Source of the DNA: Nitzschia sp. pyKryTriq1
Taxonomy: Eukaryota > Bacillariophyta > Bacillariophyceae > Bacillariales > Bacillariaceae
DNA: 64,000 nucleotides
Assembly: GCA_956465555.1 (NCBI GenBank)
Contig: OY101116.1
Span: forward strand, 1,550,001 to 1,614,000
Direction: 5' to 3'
Under the pieces are notes generated by a model. That model did no database searches. It was not told where the DNA came from and saw only the letters and a list, made by a program, of their open reading frames with translations. The stretch's first letter is position 1; every line of letters starts with the position of its first letter. The position numbers and the translations under genes were made by a program. Below, piece by piece: positions 43,330 through 54,400 of this stretch.

Positions 43330-44114
43330 GTGCAAATGCTGCTTCTCTGATAAAAGTTGGGAGAGTGAGATTGATGATGATTCTCACAGCCAGCCAATGA
43401 ATCGGCGTCGCTCACTTAGCTACGCAGCTGTCTGTTGCTTTTTATTGCGGTTGAAAGGCCAAAGGACCGATGAAACTGATTAATGAAAGTCGATTGTAAT
43501 CCCTCCACTACTCGTGGATATTAGAGACACGAGGGGTCTTCAGGATATGATTATTCAGAACGACTGCATGCGAATGAATACTATTCTCATCGCAATTCGC
43601 AATAAACCCTCCAACAATCTCTTCTCCAAACTCATCCCAACTCCCAACCCTCCTCTCCGACGACGCAAGCATCTGCCAGTTCTTCTGCATGCCAGTTCTG
43701 ATGCCTCTCTTCGCACGGTCTTGTTCTGGGAATGAAAAATACTCGTTATTAAAATGTGCGGTCATAGAAATGTGTTTTTATCGAAATAAATTCTATTGGC
43801 CATATCATTTGGTAAAACACGTCGTTTGCAAAGAACGAGCAAGGAACATGGCTCAGCCAATCAAAAGGTGGGGGGAATGATACTACATTTGGGGGATTTA
43901 CAGTACAATTTCTAGCTTTTTCCGACGCGACCGGCCGACGCCACGGGCGACGCGACAAGCAAGATTTGGATTTTACCTCCTGTTTCGTATTTCCTATTTC
44001 CTACTAGTCTACTATATTTTGTTGTCGTCAATCTGAAATCTCAGTCATCAAGCATCATCCAAGCTTACTGAGATCAATACAAACATAATTTGTGAAATTG
44101 TGATCATCGTCATC
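43330..44114. other. intergenic spacer, 785 bp, divergent promoters
   Basis: No convincing gene. An 85-codon minus frame at 43508-43765 shows no family. Palindromic words are rare here. Confidence 0.5.
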
Positions 44115-44879
44115 ATGCCCCGAGATAAATTCGCCGCGATGGCGTCGCGTGGTGCTTCGACGGATAATGACGGCGACCCCACCACCACCACCACCAACAA
44201 CAACAACACTACATCAGAGGAAACAAGCCAGCCCGCGGGTGGTGAACAAGTCACGACCACGACGACCCCAGCTCAAGCTCCTCGTCGCGACAAATTAGCC
44301 GCAATGGCATCCAGGAGCAGTAACCCTCCATCCGCTGCTCCATCATCGAGTCATAGTGCCGCCGCTGGTGCAAGCCGGGGCAACAGCAAGCTCGCTGCCA
44401 TGGCAGCCAGCGCCCCCGCGGCTCCGCCTGAGGAACAACAGAAAAATATTGACGAGGCGGAAGCGAAAGAGAAGCGTCTTAAGGAGATTAAGGAGAAACT
44501 ATCCAAGCGGAAACGAATTTTGGAAAATCTAGATCGCGCAGAAGATCTGACTTGCAAGCTTCTGCAAGTGGCACACGCAACAACAAGAGCCCTCGAAAAT
44601 CTATCTTGCGCGCCCAACATATCCGAGCTGTCTCGAACGTACCGTGAGACACTTAGAGAACTACACCCTCTGCTTAGCACGGATACTGAAGATCTGATTC
44701 AGCCTTATCAAAACCATTCGACCGAAACCAGACAGAGTATGTACGCCGCCCGAGTCGAAATGAGACTGGCAAAGGAAAGGACACAGGTCCTAAAGGTCAT
44801 TACAGAACTTGAGAAGAAGCAACGACAGGAAGAAAATCGAAACATCCCCGGAGACAGTAAAAAGCGTCCTAGAGAGTAG
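44115..44879 (+). CDS. Mediator subunit 11-like protein with disordered head
   Basis: A single exon encodes 254 residues. The first 120 residues are low in complexity, with Thr/Asn runs and three near copies of a nine-residue motif: DKFAAMASR, DKLAAMASR and SKLAAMAAS. The second half (about 120-240) forms two to three helices, with ILENLDRAEDLTCKLLQV, ATTRALENLS and RQSMYAARVEMRLAKER. This pattern recalls Med11, a small helical subunit of the Mediator head that links to Pol II. The match is by shape and a few residues, so the name is tentative. The C-terminus is basic (SKKRPRE). The start is the first ATG. Confidence 0.6.
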   Translation: MPRDKFAAMASRGASTDNDGDPTTTTTNNNNTTSEETSQPAGGEQVTTTTTPAQAPRRDKLAAMASRSSNPPSAAPSSSHSAAAGASRGNSKLAAMAASAPAAPPEEQQKNIDEAEAKEKRLKEIKEKLSKRKRILENLDRAEDLTCKLLQVAHATTRALENLSCAPNISELSRTYRETLRELHPLLSTDTEDLIQPYQNHSTETRQSMYAARVEMRLAKERTQVLKVITELEKKQRQEENRNIPGDSKKRPRE

Positions 44880-46058
44880 CAACAATTCATTCCTATAATA
44901 TACTGCAATTTCTTCCAATTGGCCAGCAGCCAACCCAATGTGGATGCAACGCTCATCTCAGCGATCTCAGTCGTAATCATACTCCATTCCTTATGGCTTT
45001 CTTCTGTCAAGTTGTTCATAAGCGTCAATTGTTCCAGTGCTTCGTTAATCGATACTGACCGCAGAGCGGAGAACGGCTTGGCCCGTAAGAGCGTACTAGT
45101 TGGGCACTACTACTACTAGCTAGCAGCACAAAAAATAGTACCGGTACAACCGGCAGGTGTTGTGGTCGGTGGCGGACGCATAGTATTTTTTGATATCTCA
45201 ATAAAATAACACGGCGCATAACGCATGAGATTCGTTACGTGATACCATGATAAGCCCCTTATTGAAGTAAAGTAAACCATTCGATTTCGTCAACTCGCCT
45301 TTTCAAATCAAGACACCATGATGATAGTAGTTACTTACGGGATAGTAGTTACTTACCGGAGTCCTTATTTTCCATAACACGTGTTTCGAATGGGTCTCGT
45401 CCCCAGCAGATAAGATGGATCACCACCCTTGATTCTCTGAAAGAAGAACTAGTAAGCAAACAGATCAATCATGATCGTTGTCATCATCATCATCATCATC
45501 ATCATCAGAAGAAGAAGAAGAAGAGGAATCAGAAAAACCAGCAGACTCCCCACCATCGTCCTTGTTTCCACTACTAGTATCGACTGTGTACCCTACTACT
45601 AGTAGTTAGTATACCGGTAGTAGCTACCGGTAGAGTAGGGTTCGGGTCATCAGTCTGTCCGTAGCACGTCCAGCATGTCGCGATTCATGGTTCATTCGTC
45701 AGTACCGTATACCGGTACGGTACAAGTACTCGTACGATGAGTACGTAGTGGTACTACGAGAGCGGTATTATGTGGTTCGCATCTCGTATCGCGTATCGCC
45801 TCCCACATTATTTTCGTGTCGTGTTCCGAAACGCATAAAAAGAAGATACCAAGCAAGTCAAACCGATGATGTTCTCATCTGTGGAAATCCTCCCCAGGTG
45901 ACACTCGAGAACTTACTCGTGTCATCTCTTTCTTTGACCAGTAGCTACTGTAGTTGTTGGAAAGATTCATTCTTTTTGCTGGAAAATTTACCATCGCACA
46001 AAAGTATTCCAGCTTAGTAAGCAGTCTCAAAACGAAGTTACCACAAGCTGCCTCCACG
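44880..46058. other. intergenic spacer, 1179 bp
   Basis: No convincing gene. It holds a mixed catcat and gaagaag tract at about 45482-45522 and dense palindromic words at 45594-45630 and 45698-45755 (gtaccgtataccggtacggtacaag). Confidence 0.5.
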
Positions 46059-46511
46059 ATGTCTTCGTCCTTGAAACACACCGCCACGTAAGTTAGGTAT
46101 CTGTTCCAAAAAGTCTTCTAGCAACTGCTGAAGGTATCGGATCTCACAGTTCTATCTCTATTTCCTATGTAGAATGGCCAAGCGCCACTTCCCCAACCCC
46201 TTGAGTCGAGGTCCAAACAAGATGAAATCATTTCGTGAGCATTGGTTGAGCGATCCATCTTGCTACCCTCTCATCGCTATCATGAGCTCCGCTGCATTGT
46301 TTGTTGTGGGGGTGGGAGCATCCTGTTTGATGTATAACCCAGATGTCCGTATTGATCCAAACAAGGTACGTAGAAAGCTCATGAAGAACCCAGCCGTGAG
46401 TATTATACTGGTCCGTGGTTCTGACCGTTGCTTACTACTGTATGATACTTCCACAATACCCGAATGCGCTTGATGCAGCGTGGAGATCCACTCCGGCATT
46501 ACAATTACTAG
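46059..46511 (+). CDS. B12D / NDUFA4-like small membrane protein
   Basis: Exon 1 (46059-46087) and exon 2 (from 46173) join over an 85-bp intron to give MSSSLKHTATMAKRHFPN. The core is SFREHWLSDPSCYPLIAIMS, one membrane helix, then MYNPDVRIDPNK. The W..DP..YPL helix NP.VR layout is that of B12D and of complex I/IV subunit NDUFA4, a mitochondrial inner-membrane protein. The 3' end is uncertain: exon 2 may end at 46365 (gtacgt) or 46395 (gtgagt). Either joins in phase to a last exon 46479-46511 reading RGDPLRHYNY. The protein is about 85 to 95 residues. Read-through instead ends at 46473. Confidence 0.65.
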
Positions 46512-47274
46512 CATCAAAGAGGAATGCGTTTCCTTTGGTGTATTCGAAGATGAAAATAAGACGGGAAAACTAGGGAAGAACGTCCAGTAGCACCTGATGA
46601 CTACAAGAAAATGCATTGGTTTCCGTACGACGATGTCCACCTATTGTTTGAGACTTTTCAAGAGCGCATCGTACAAAGTACATGAGATAAAATTGATCAA
46701 GATTATGTTTATTCATAGCAGAGGCTTGCCAGTACCGTATAGTAGGAGACGAAAGTAGAGGAATGACGAGAGTTAAAGCATCATCACCGCTGTTTCTGTA
46801 TCTAGCCTTTTGAGCCATGTTCATTATGCGATCATATGTCTTCCAAACAGATAAAGCTTCAGACCTCTGCGTGTTCGAGACAATCATAGCAGCTGCTCCG
46901 AGTACTTCCGTTTCGAAATGTCTGGAAACGCTCTGACAATACAGGGCTATCTATTCTGTTGATTGTATGGAGTAAAGTGCCTGTTGCTGTGGTCTTGTAT
47001 AGTTTCAATATAACTCTTAATCTATTCTGTTAGACTACAGTATACACAAAAAGAATCTACTGTAAACTTCGATTATCCTTAGCAGTACTGGATGCCAGCC
47101 CACGTTCATTTGCATCTGGCAACACCCCACTTCTATTGTTCCTGGGATGTCAGTCCGATGTAGCTACTACCATAAGAAGATAAATAAATTTCGAGAACAT
47201 GCTATTTACAAGCGAGAATATTACTACAACTTCTCCGACTTGACCGTTGTCGGTGAGGGTATACAATATTTTCT
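46512..47274. other. intergenic spacer, 763 bp, with possible gene remnant
   Basis: A minus-strand frame at 46570-46929 is listed separately. The rest is AT-rich, with a repeated word (ctattctgtt) at 46951 and 47021, and shows no gene. Confidence 0.45.
46570..46929 (-). pseudogene. possible gene remnant or terminal exon
   Basis: This open frame reads with balanced composition and helical pattern (SRHFETEVLGAAAMIVSN, SVWKTYDRIMNMAQKARY). The in-frame ATG lies at 46887, but coding-like sequence runs about 40 bases further up to a possible splice acceptor or a stop. I recognise no family. It could be the last exon of an unseen gene, a decayed copy of a host gene, or chance. Confidence 0.25.
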
Positions 47275-47790
47275 TCACATAGCGTAATTCTTGCCGAGTT
47301 CTCCAATCTTATTCTTCACAGCGCACTCTAGCAACGAGCGTCGGATACTGTGGCATTTCTTGCCATAATCGTACTCGTACTTGCCATTACAGTACATCAG
47401 ATCATCGAACAAGGACTTGCAATCACCATCGACAACTGATTTCAAAGAATCAATGGAGCACGCTCGGTACTGCAGGAATGAAAATTCGGATTCGGTCAGT
47501 TTTAATATACTCATACCTCCAAATACATTCACACGCTTCACACAAGATACGCACCGGAGCACCCGCGACATCTGAAACTGCAGGCGGAACACGTCCCGAC
47601 TTCACTTTCTCATAGGCGGACCGAGTATCAGCACATGCGATATCAAGAACCTGAGAGAGGGCCACAAAGGTGAGAGCGAGGAGTCGACAGATGTTGATGC
47701 CGATCAAAAGGCAGTTGCAGAGAAACTACCTACCGGGCTGAATGCTTTGAGTTGAGCACGGTCCGCCGGAAAAATGGGACTAGGAGACAT
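47275..47790 (-). CDS. twin CX9C (CHCH) mitochondrial protein
   Basis: Three exons (47790-47734, 47650-47555, 47469-47275) give 115 residues over introns of 83 and 85 bp. The middle exon encodes 32 residues and keeps frame. The last exon has CKSLFDDLMYC and CHSIRRSLLEC, each a CX9C motif, which form a helical hairpin with two disulphides. Such proteins are imported into the mitochondrial intermembrane space by Mia40 and often help assemble respiratory complexes. The N-terminus reads MSPSPIFPADRAQLKAFSP and has no leader, as is usual. The exact family member is not clear. Confidence 0.8.
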
Positions 47791-48393
47791 GGCGGTGAAT
47801 ACTTCCTTTGGTCGCTCACTTGCAGATACGATGCGGGCAATGGGCATTCAACGCCGAACAAGCACGAAGACTACACCACGAAGTTGAAGGCAAGAGAAAT
47901 CGTCCGCATCTCTCTACACTCTGCATACTACCCGCGCCCCGTACCAGGTATCTGTACCATGCGCATCGCCCCTCCTCGCCGCTCGCCGCCCATTGTCATC
48001 GTGCTTTTTTCCGGCCCACACGCCGCAACAACATCGAAAGAGCGAGCGCGCGAGCGAGAGCGAGGGCCTACGACGACGCACATACAGACGGACATGTCGC
48101 ACCGACCACACACGCCGGCCGGCGAACAGCAAACGACCGCATAGTAACGTGTTCGGCCGCTACCCGGCACCGTACACGTACTACTTTTTCAACTTCATTT
48201 CTCATTCCGACGCGATGGTATAAGGAATGACGAATGACAGCGGACAGCGTGTAGTGGACTGGATGCGGTCGGTGCAAGGGGGGCAACAGCAAACGTTTCA
48301 AAACCTTGATGTGCAAAAGAGCTCCGCCTCCCTCCTTCTCACACTTGGGACTGGCAATTCAAGCAAGAAGATATCGTCGGAAAATTCGTTCAG
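47791..48393. other. intergenic spacer, 603 bp, divergent promoters
   Basis: No convincing gene, though several frames stay open across a GC-rich, Arg-coding stretch (gagcgagcgcgcgagcgaga) at about 48040-48062. A palindromic word ccccgtaccaggtatctgtacc is at 47938-47959. Confidence 0.5.
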
Positions 48394-49281
48394 ATGAGGC
48401 CTTTGACCAGTCTTGCGTTCGTATCTTTGTTGGCACTCCAGCAAAGCACACAAGCTTTTCAAACCCTTGCTGTCTCTCGGAATCATCGCGGCGGACCTAT
48501 CAATACCCATCTCCCACTCAACGAACTTGGTCAAGCTTCGGTTCTACGTTCTACACAGAAATTGCAAACACGGCTCTTCTCCACAAAGACCGAAAACAAC
48601 GAGTATGAAGTCGATTTTGATGCTCTGGTTAAATACGGCGTTGCAGGGCTCGTTCAAATGGCAGGTTTCGCCCTCGTTCTCACAGCCTTTGACAAGGGTG
48701 TGGAATCAACGGGGTTTCACCCTCCACTGTGGTTGAATAGCCTCTTTTTCTACGCATGCTCTCTGAAATCCCGAGTATTGAATCCGTTGAGCAATGAGCG
48801 TCCCAAAGTTGGAAGTCCAGTTGGATCAGAGATTGAGAGACCAAGTTGGTTCCCACCGGGCGTTATATTCCCTATTATGTGGATTCTGGTTATTGGGCCC
48901 ATTCGTGCTTATAGTTCTGCCTTGGTCTATGATGCTACAGGAGAGTTTTTGAATGTGGCAACTCTGAGTTTTTTGCTTCATCTGACGGTGGGCGATGTCT
49001 GGAACACGATCAACAATGTTGAGAAACGTCTAGGAGCTGCAGCGACTGGTGTTGTTTTTGTCATTCTGAGCGCCGCCAACGCTTCCTATCAATACTATCA
49101 AGTTGATAGGACAGCAGGTGAACTTTTAGGTGTTACCCTTCTATGGCTTTGTACGGCTGGAGCTCTTGTGACCAGCATTTGGCAGCTCAATCCTGATCAG
49201 TCGACTGGGCTCAAGGATGCACTGTTCCCGGCAAAGGGGGAAATCGAGACACGATTTGCCTGGTTCAACAAAAACGAATAG
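48394..49281 (+). CDS. TspO/MBR family membrane protein, predicted plastid
   Basis: A single exon encodes 295 residues. After a signal peptide ending TQAFQT (about residue 22) and a variable linker, five hydrophobic helices follow. PSWFPPGVIFPIMWILVIG is the TspO signature (P.W.PP..F...W..L), and LTVGDVWNTINNVEKRLGAA fits the fourth-helix W..N region. TspO proteins bind porphyrins, haem or sterols and affect tetrapyrrole handling and stress. The A/F junction points to the plastid, where tetrapyrroles are made. An extra first helix (residues about 82-103) comes before the usual five. The start is the first ATG. Confidence 0.8.
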   Translation: MRPLTSLAFVSLLALQQSTQAFQTLAVSRNHRGGPINTHLPLNELGQASVLRSTQKLQTRLFSTKTENNEYEVDFDALVKYGVAGLVQMAGFALVLTAFDKGVESTGFHPPLWLNSLFFYACSLKSRVLNPLSNERPKVGSPVGSEIERPSWFPPGVIFPIMWILVIGPIRAYSSALVYDATGEFLNVATLSFLLHLTVGDVWNTINNVEKRLGAAATGVVFVILSAANASYQYYQVDRTAGELLGVTLLWLCTAGALVTSIWQLNPDQSTGLKDALFPAKGEIETRFAWFNKNE

Positions 49282-49509
49282 CTTTGCTGGGATCCACTTA
49301 GATTGATCGCTTAGGCTGGGAAAGGCTCGTTGGTTGATGAGAAATACAAGTGCGTGCTAACTGAAAGCAGCCTTCCCTCGATTGGTGTGCTTGGTAAAAG
49401 TCAAATCGTTCCTCTGAAACGCTAGGAAAAAGCAAGGAACCTATATCCAGACCTTCCAATATTCCCGTAGGGAAAAATATCAAAGAAAAATATTGGAGGG
49501 TTCAACCTT

Positions 49510-50127
49510 TCAGTACTTGGAGCGACGTGACTTTTTATGTGCCTTTCCGGAAGGGGCGGATACTGTTGGTGTGTGTCGTCTCGTAGGGCTCAGTTTCTTG
49601 CTCAACTTTTTGTTTTTTCGGTACATGCTAGCATCGCTAGTATCGCTCCCGTGCATTTGAACCAGAGCATTGACCAACACATTAGAAGACTCGTGCTTTT
49701 TCTTGATTGCTTCTTGGATATTGGCCACCCTTCCTTGGACGACCTTTCTCATTTTTTCCTCAGCATCTTCGTCGTCCTGTTTCCGTCGTTTTTCTTCTTT
49801 TTTTAAACGTAAGAGTTGCGCCGAAGCACTTTCTCTGCAAGCATCGCCATCTGCACCTGTCGTCGAAGCGCTGCCAAATTCTGTCAGGTCAAGCCCCGAG
49901 GCGAAACATGTCTCGAACTGACCATGGGAAGTGTGAAAGGATGATTTGTTGGAGTTCTCTGCAGCAGCCGCCGCCTTCTGGAGACTCGTCATTACTGCTG
50001 CGTCGGAGTTATTGCCGAGTTTGGTTGTTATCGGAGGCAATTGGACATCCAACGGGTCTTCGACAACCACTAACAGGGCAATGCGATAGTCGATTTCTGC
50101 CCCGGAAGGATGAGTGAGTGAAGTCAT
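49510..50127 (-). CDS. hypothetical charged, probably nuclear protein
   Basis: A single exon encodes 205 residues from the ATG at 50127 (MTSLTHPSGAEIDYRIAL). A longer frame reaches 50232. The middle is a long charged helix (LRLKKEEKRRKQDDEDAEE, RVANIQEAIKKK). The end is basic and rich in Lys, Ser and Arg (SGKAHKKSRRSKY), which would serve as a nuclear signal. No domain is recognised; the pattern fits an rRNA-processing or chromatin factor, but that is a guess. Confidence 0.65.
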   Translation of the reverse strand: MTSLTHPSGAEIDYRIALLVVVEDPLDVQLPPITTKLGNNSDAAVMTSLQKAAAAAENSNKSSFHTSHGQFETCFASGLDLTEFGSASTTGADGDACRESASAQLLRLKKEEKRRKQDDEDAEEKMRKVVQGRVANIQEAIKKKHESSNVLVNALVQMHGSDTSDASMYRKNKKLSKKLSPTRRHTPTVSAPSGKAHKKSRRSKY

Positions 50128-50725
50128 TGTTGTGAGGCGAGGAGTGGGGACAAAGGAATGAAATGGTGTGAGAATTGAGAATTGAATGGTCGCGCTCTTT
50201 GGGACTGATGGACGGACAGATGGGAAGACCAATCCGATCAGTCGGACCTCGCGAGATTATTGAAGCTCATTACCTAATGAACTTCTCCTTTTTTGTCGGA
50301 TTTTGGTGGATTTTTCGAAGTTCGTAGAAATAAACGTGGAATTCCTACCGGAACACACGTGCAAATGCGGCAAATCTCGCGGTCTTCCAAAAAAAGCGAA
50401 GAGGTCGCCAAAAGAATACTGTACCTGGTACCGGTACAATCAGCGGCTGGTGGCTGCCAAGCAAAGAACGCACACGTGAAACTGATGATGAATGATGACG
50501 ATGAGATGGATGATGATTCACTGCCGCGCAGCGCCCATTAGACTACCCGCAGCTTCATTTCGGCCTCATCCATCTTCCGACCAAGAGACCACAAATACAC
50601 CATCGCTCATCATTCTTCACTCATAGTCACATTATTTGACGGCAGGTCCTTTTTTAAAGCTTGTTCCGATTTCCTACGACATATATATTCAGCTTCTTGA
50701 TTTTCATTTTGGCATTACTCCCGAG
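50128..50725. other. intergenic spacer, 598 bp, divergent promoters
   Basis: No gene is seen. It carries one palindromic cluster (ctgtacctggtaccggtacaatc) at 50420-50442 and a gatgatga tract near 50485-50518. Confidence 0.5.
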
Positions 50726-51292
50726 ATGACAGTTCGAAGAGTACCACTACCTTTACACGATATGCTGAGGCGGGTGATAGCACAACAGCAACAGCCGCAC
50801 CTTGCGAGAGCGACTTCGCGACAGTATGCGGCAGCGGCATCAAACGGAGGCAACTATGTGTCTCCCTTTCAAGAGATTTTTGATACCATCCAACAAGGGA
50901 AAACATTCATGGGCAGCTCCGAATTCTCGCCGCCGGAGGTCAAGTATCTCAAGTGTGGATGCCCAGAACATGTTCTCAAATACAAGACGACGACCTACGG
51001 AAGACTGCTGGAAGAGCCGTATGTTGTGCCAATGGAACACCGTGTGACGCTACAAGTCGAAACCCAACACATTCCCATGACAGACATAGAACGAGTGGTC
51101 CTCAAGGAGGTCGTAGGGAGCCGCTTGAACGAAGAAACGGGCTTGCTCCAACTGAGCTCGGCACAGTTCGGTAGCCGCATTGAAAACAAGCGACACGCCG
51201 TGTCCATGCTAGAGCGCATCGTAGAGTCTACCAAGACCTTAGCAGCAAAGGTTGAAGCGGAAGCTGGTCTTGAATCATCAGAAGCCGCCTAA
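50726..51292 (+). CDS. mitochondrial small ribosomal subunit protein mS35-like
   Basis: A single exon encodes 188 residues. The core block has RVTLQVETQHIPMTDIER, then LKEVVGSRLNEETGLLQLSS and a closing SRIENKRHAVSMLERIVE. This matches the MRP-S28/MRPS35 family (mS35; yeast Rsm24), which binds near the head of the small mitoribosomal subunit. The first 35 residues (MTVRRVPLPLHDMLRRVIAQ) are basic and amphipathic, as in a mitochondrial leader. The longer open frame from 50636 starts at TTG and is not used. Confidence 0.78.
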   Translation: MTVRRVPLPLHDMLRRVIAQQQQPHLARATSRQYAAAASNGGNYVSPFQEIFDTIQQGKTFMGSSEFSPPEVKYLKCGCPEHVLKYKTTTYGRLLEEPYVVPMEHRVTLQVETQHIPMTDIERVVLKEVVGSRLNEETGLLQLSSAQFGSRIENKRHAVSMLERIVESTKTLAAKVEAEAGLESSEAA

Positions 51293-51496
51293 GCGAATTC
51301 GGGGTACGGGTACATCCAAGTACTGAGGTGTGCTGGGCCCTTTTGAAGAATCATCTTCCTGTATATTTGGCCACATCGGAGTGTATCGCTCCCACGGTAC
51401 CTGGCACATTAATTTCACCAGGCAGTCGACAGTCGATCGCTTTACATTACGTGATGGCATTGCATAAAATAGTGGTTATTCATAGATTATGTCACT

Positions 51497-54400
51497 TTAC
51501 TGATATAGCGCCGAGTTGGCTTCTGCCTCGATTGTCGCTGCTTCCAGCTCCTCCTTGAATGCTTCAATACCTACAGGAAGTGTTTCCAAGACTTTGGCCT
51601 GGAGTTGCAGTTCCTTTTGGCGTTTGACGAGCTGCATGTGCTTAGCATACGCATATTCCATCTGAGCTTCGAGGTCGGCTAGGCGGGCGAGTGCCAGTAC
51701 CACCCCTGATGGATTGCCAGGTGGAGGAGGCGAAATCGGTCGTGGTCCTTTTTCTTCTTCTGGCTCTGTTTTGACTGGTTCCACTGGCTCTGACTTCACA
51801 ACCTTTGTTTCATTTGCAGACGATGTTTTTGCATCCGATGAAGTCATAGATAGGCTTGGTTGCTGTTTGGATGCTTGGGGAGTCACGAGATCTCGGCCTT
51901 GTTTGATGGAACCATCCTGAGGCATCCTAGAATCGCCAGGAGTCGGCACTGCATCTGGTCTGGGCTTCCAGGAACTCTCCATTGACCGAAATCCCGGGGG
52001 ACCACCCGGACCATCTCGATCGTTGCGGTGGAAGTCGTTTGGCTCGTTGCGGTGAAAATCGTTGGGTTCGTTGCGGTGGAAGTCGTTGGGTTCATTGCGA
52101 TGGAAATCGTTCGATTCATTGCGATGGAAATCGTTCGATTCGTTGCGATGGAAATCGTTGTGACCTCTCCCGCCTGGTCCGAATCGTCCAAATTCACCCC
52201 GTCCTCTGCCTCGGCCCATACCTCCACCACGCTGGAACCCACGGCCTCCACCACGGCCCCTCCCTCGATCGGAAAAGGAGCCTCGACTGTCATACGGCGG
52301 CGATGGTCTCGTGGGATCAGCAAGTGGCATATCAATGGGGCGCTGTTCTTCGCGAAACGGGCCACTTGACTCCCCAATAGTAGGGCCCAAATTGCGTCGA
52401 GCGGGTCCTGGTGGAGCAATCGGTGATCGACTACCTGGTGGGGCGCTCCAATTGGGTTTGCTGGTGGATGACGGTCCCGATGGTCCACCACGGAAATCAT
52501 CGCCACCGCGAAAGTCCCTATTTCGATCCAATTCCATCGGTGGAGGGCGGCTTTGCCGATCATGGAAATCATTGGGCGGTCTTCCCATATTGTCGCTGCC
52601 TCCCCGCATGTCGTGGCGAGGAAGATCTCTTGGCATGTCATGGCGAGGAAGATCTCTTGGCATGTCAAGCGGCATGTCTCGTGGCATATCTCTATCCCGT
52701 GGTAGATCTCGTGGCATGTCTCTCGGCATATCCCGTGGTAGATCTCGTGGCATGTCTCGTGGTAGATCTCGTGGTATATCCCTCGGCATATCTCGTGGTA
52801 AATCTCTTGGCATATCTCGTGGTAAATCTCTTGGCATGTCTCTCTGCATATCTCGTGGCAAATCTCTTGGCATGTCTCTCTGCATATCTCGTGGCAAATC
52901 TCTTGGCGTGTCCCTCGGCATATCTCGAGGTAGATCTCGTAGCATGTCCCTCGGCATATCTCGAGGTCCATCTCGAGGCCCATCTCTGAAATCATGAGGC
53001 TGTGGAGGACGGTGCCGCTGATAAGGCATGTCCTCGGTGGGTAGATCGGAGGAGAAAGGCGGTCGCGAATCACGGTTTACTGGTTCGTGTTTCGTGTCAT
53101 ATCTGGAAGCAGGAGGAGGATGACGCGGCGACTCGTCTCGATATCCACCGGGACCATCCCTGGGTTCGTCCCGATAAGGCACCCTACCCCGAATGTCATC
53201 TCTGGCAGTCATGATGGGAGGTGGTAGTCCCCTCGGATCGTCCCGATGAGATGGTATTCTTGGCCCATCAAAAGGTGGAGGACCCCGAGGTTCGTCAATG
53301 CTTCCAGGACGAGGGGGGCCCCGCGAATCATAATCACTGTAACGACCAGGCCCATCATCTGGTCCCATACGATCCCGCCGATCCGAACGGATCGGTGGAG
53401 GACCACCTAGAGTGTCATCGCGCCACGGACGTCCATCAAAGTTTCCTCTCGGTTCCATAGGTCGGCGGTCTGGTTCCGATCTTCGAAAATCGTCGACGGG
53501 ACGAGATCTCGAGTCCACGGGAGGAAACGGACGCCCCTCATCCACGGGTGGTCTACTACCGGTACTTCTTGGCGGCCCATAGTCGTTGTTTCGTGGGCGC
53601 TTTTCATCATAATCTGCCTGATATGCCTGATATCCAGCATCATCACGAGGACGCTTTCCATAGCGATCATCTGGGCCGCCTCGATCAAGTATTCGACTTG
53701 GAGGACCACCTCCAACAAAACGATCCGGCGCATCCGTGGAACCAGGATACCGACCACTGCCACCGCCACCACCTGTCGGATCCCTAGGAGGGAGCGGGCG
53801 ATCTCGTGGGGGCGGCCCCCGATCGTCCTCGTCGCTCCTTTTTTTCCGGATTGCATACGCTTGCGGCTCCTTGCTCGGCATCTCAATAATTCTGGGAGGT
53901 GGTGGCTCAACACTACTACTGAACCTCTTGGGCGGCGGCTCCTCCGATCCAGGACGACCACTGCTTGAGTAATTGTCTCGTCCATCTCCTCCACGCCCCG
54001 AAAATTGGTTATCCATTCTTCCTCCTCTTCCTCGACCACCCCCACGATCAAAGAAGCGGCCCGCACCTCTCCCCCTTCCTCGTCCTGGAAATCTACCGCC
54101 CGGTCCTCTTCCATCCAGTGAACGACCCGACCCTCCTCCTGCTCCTCCCCTTCCCCCACCACTTTCCAAGCCACTGCTGCTGCTGTTCAAATTATTATTG
54201 TTGTTGCTGCTGCTGGTACCACGGGGATGTACGATGGGTCGTTGTGGTCCAGGCATGATTTCTCCACTTTCGTACCCACTCCGATCTGGCGATGCCGAAG
54301 CCGTTGGTTCCCTTATTGGTAATCGAGATGATGCCGCCGCCGCAGCAGCAGTAGGAGACGGTTCAAATCGTTCCGAGTGCACGGGATTCGTCGCGAGGTT

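Noticed and set aside
43508-43765. 85-codon minus frame
   Set aside because: No family or leader; spacer between two divergent genes.
45875-46087. 70-codon minus frame opposite the B12D start
   Set aside because: It overlaps exon 1 and the first intron of a better-supported gene and shows no motif.
47808-48316. Several Arg/Ser-rich frames on both strands
   Set aside because: They arise from a gagcgagcg-type tract; none has family likeness.
52311-52997. Open plus-strand frames opposite the RGG gene
   Set aside because: They follow from the 12-bp repeats having no stop in several frames; the minus frame is much longer and has a folded end.
53407-54174. 255-codon minus frame inside the RGG gene
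   Set aside because: Shadow frame of the same GC-rich, repeat-rich exon.
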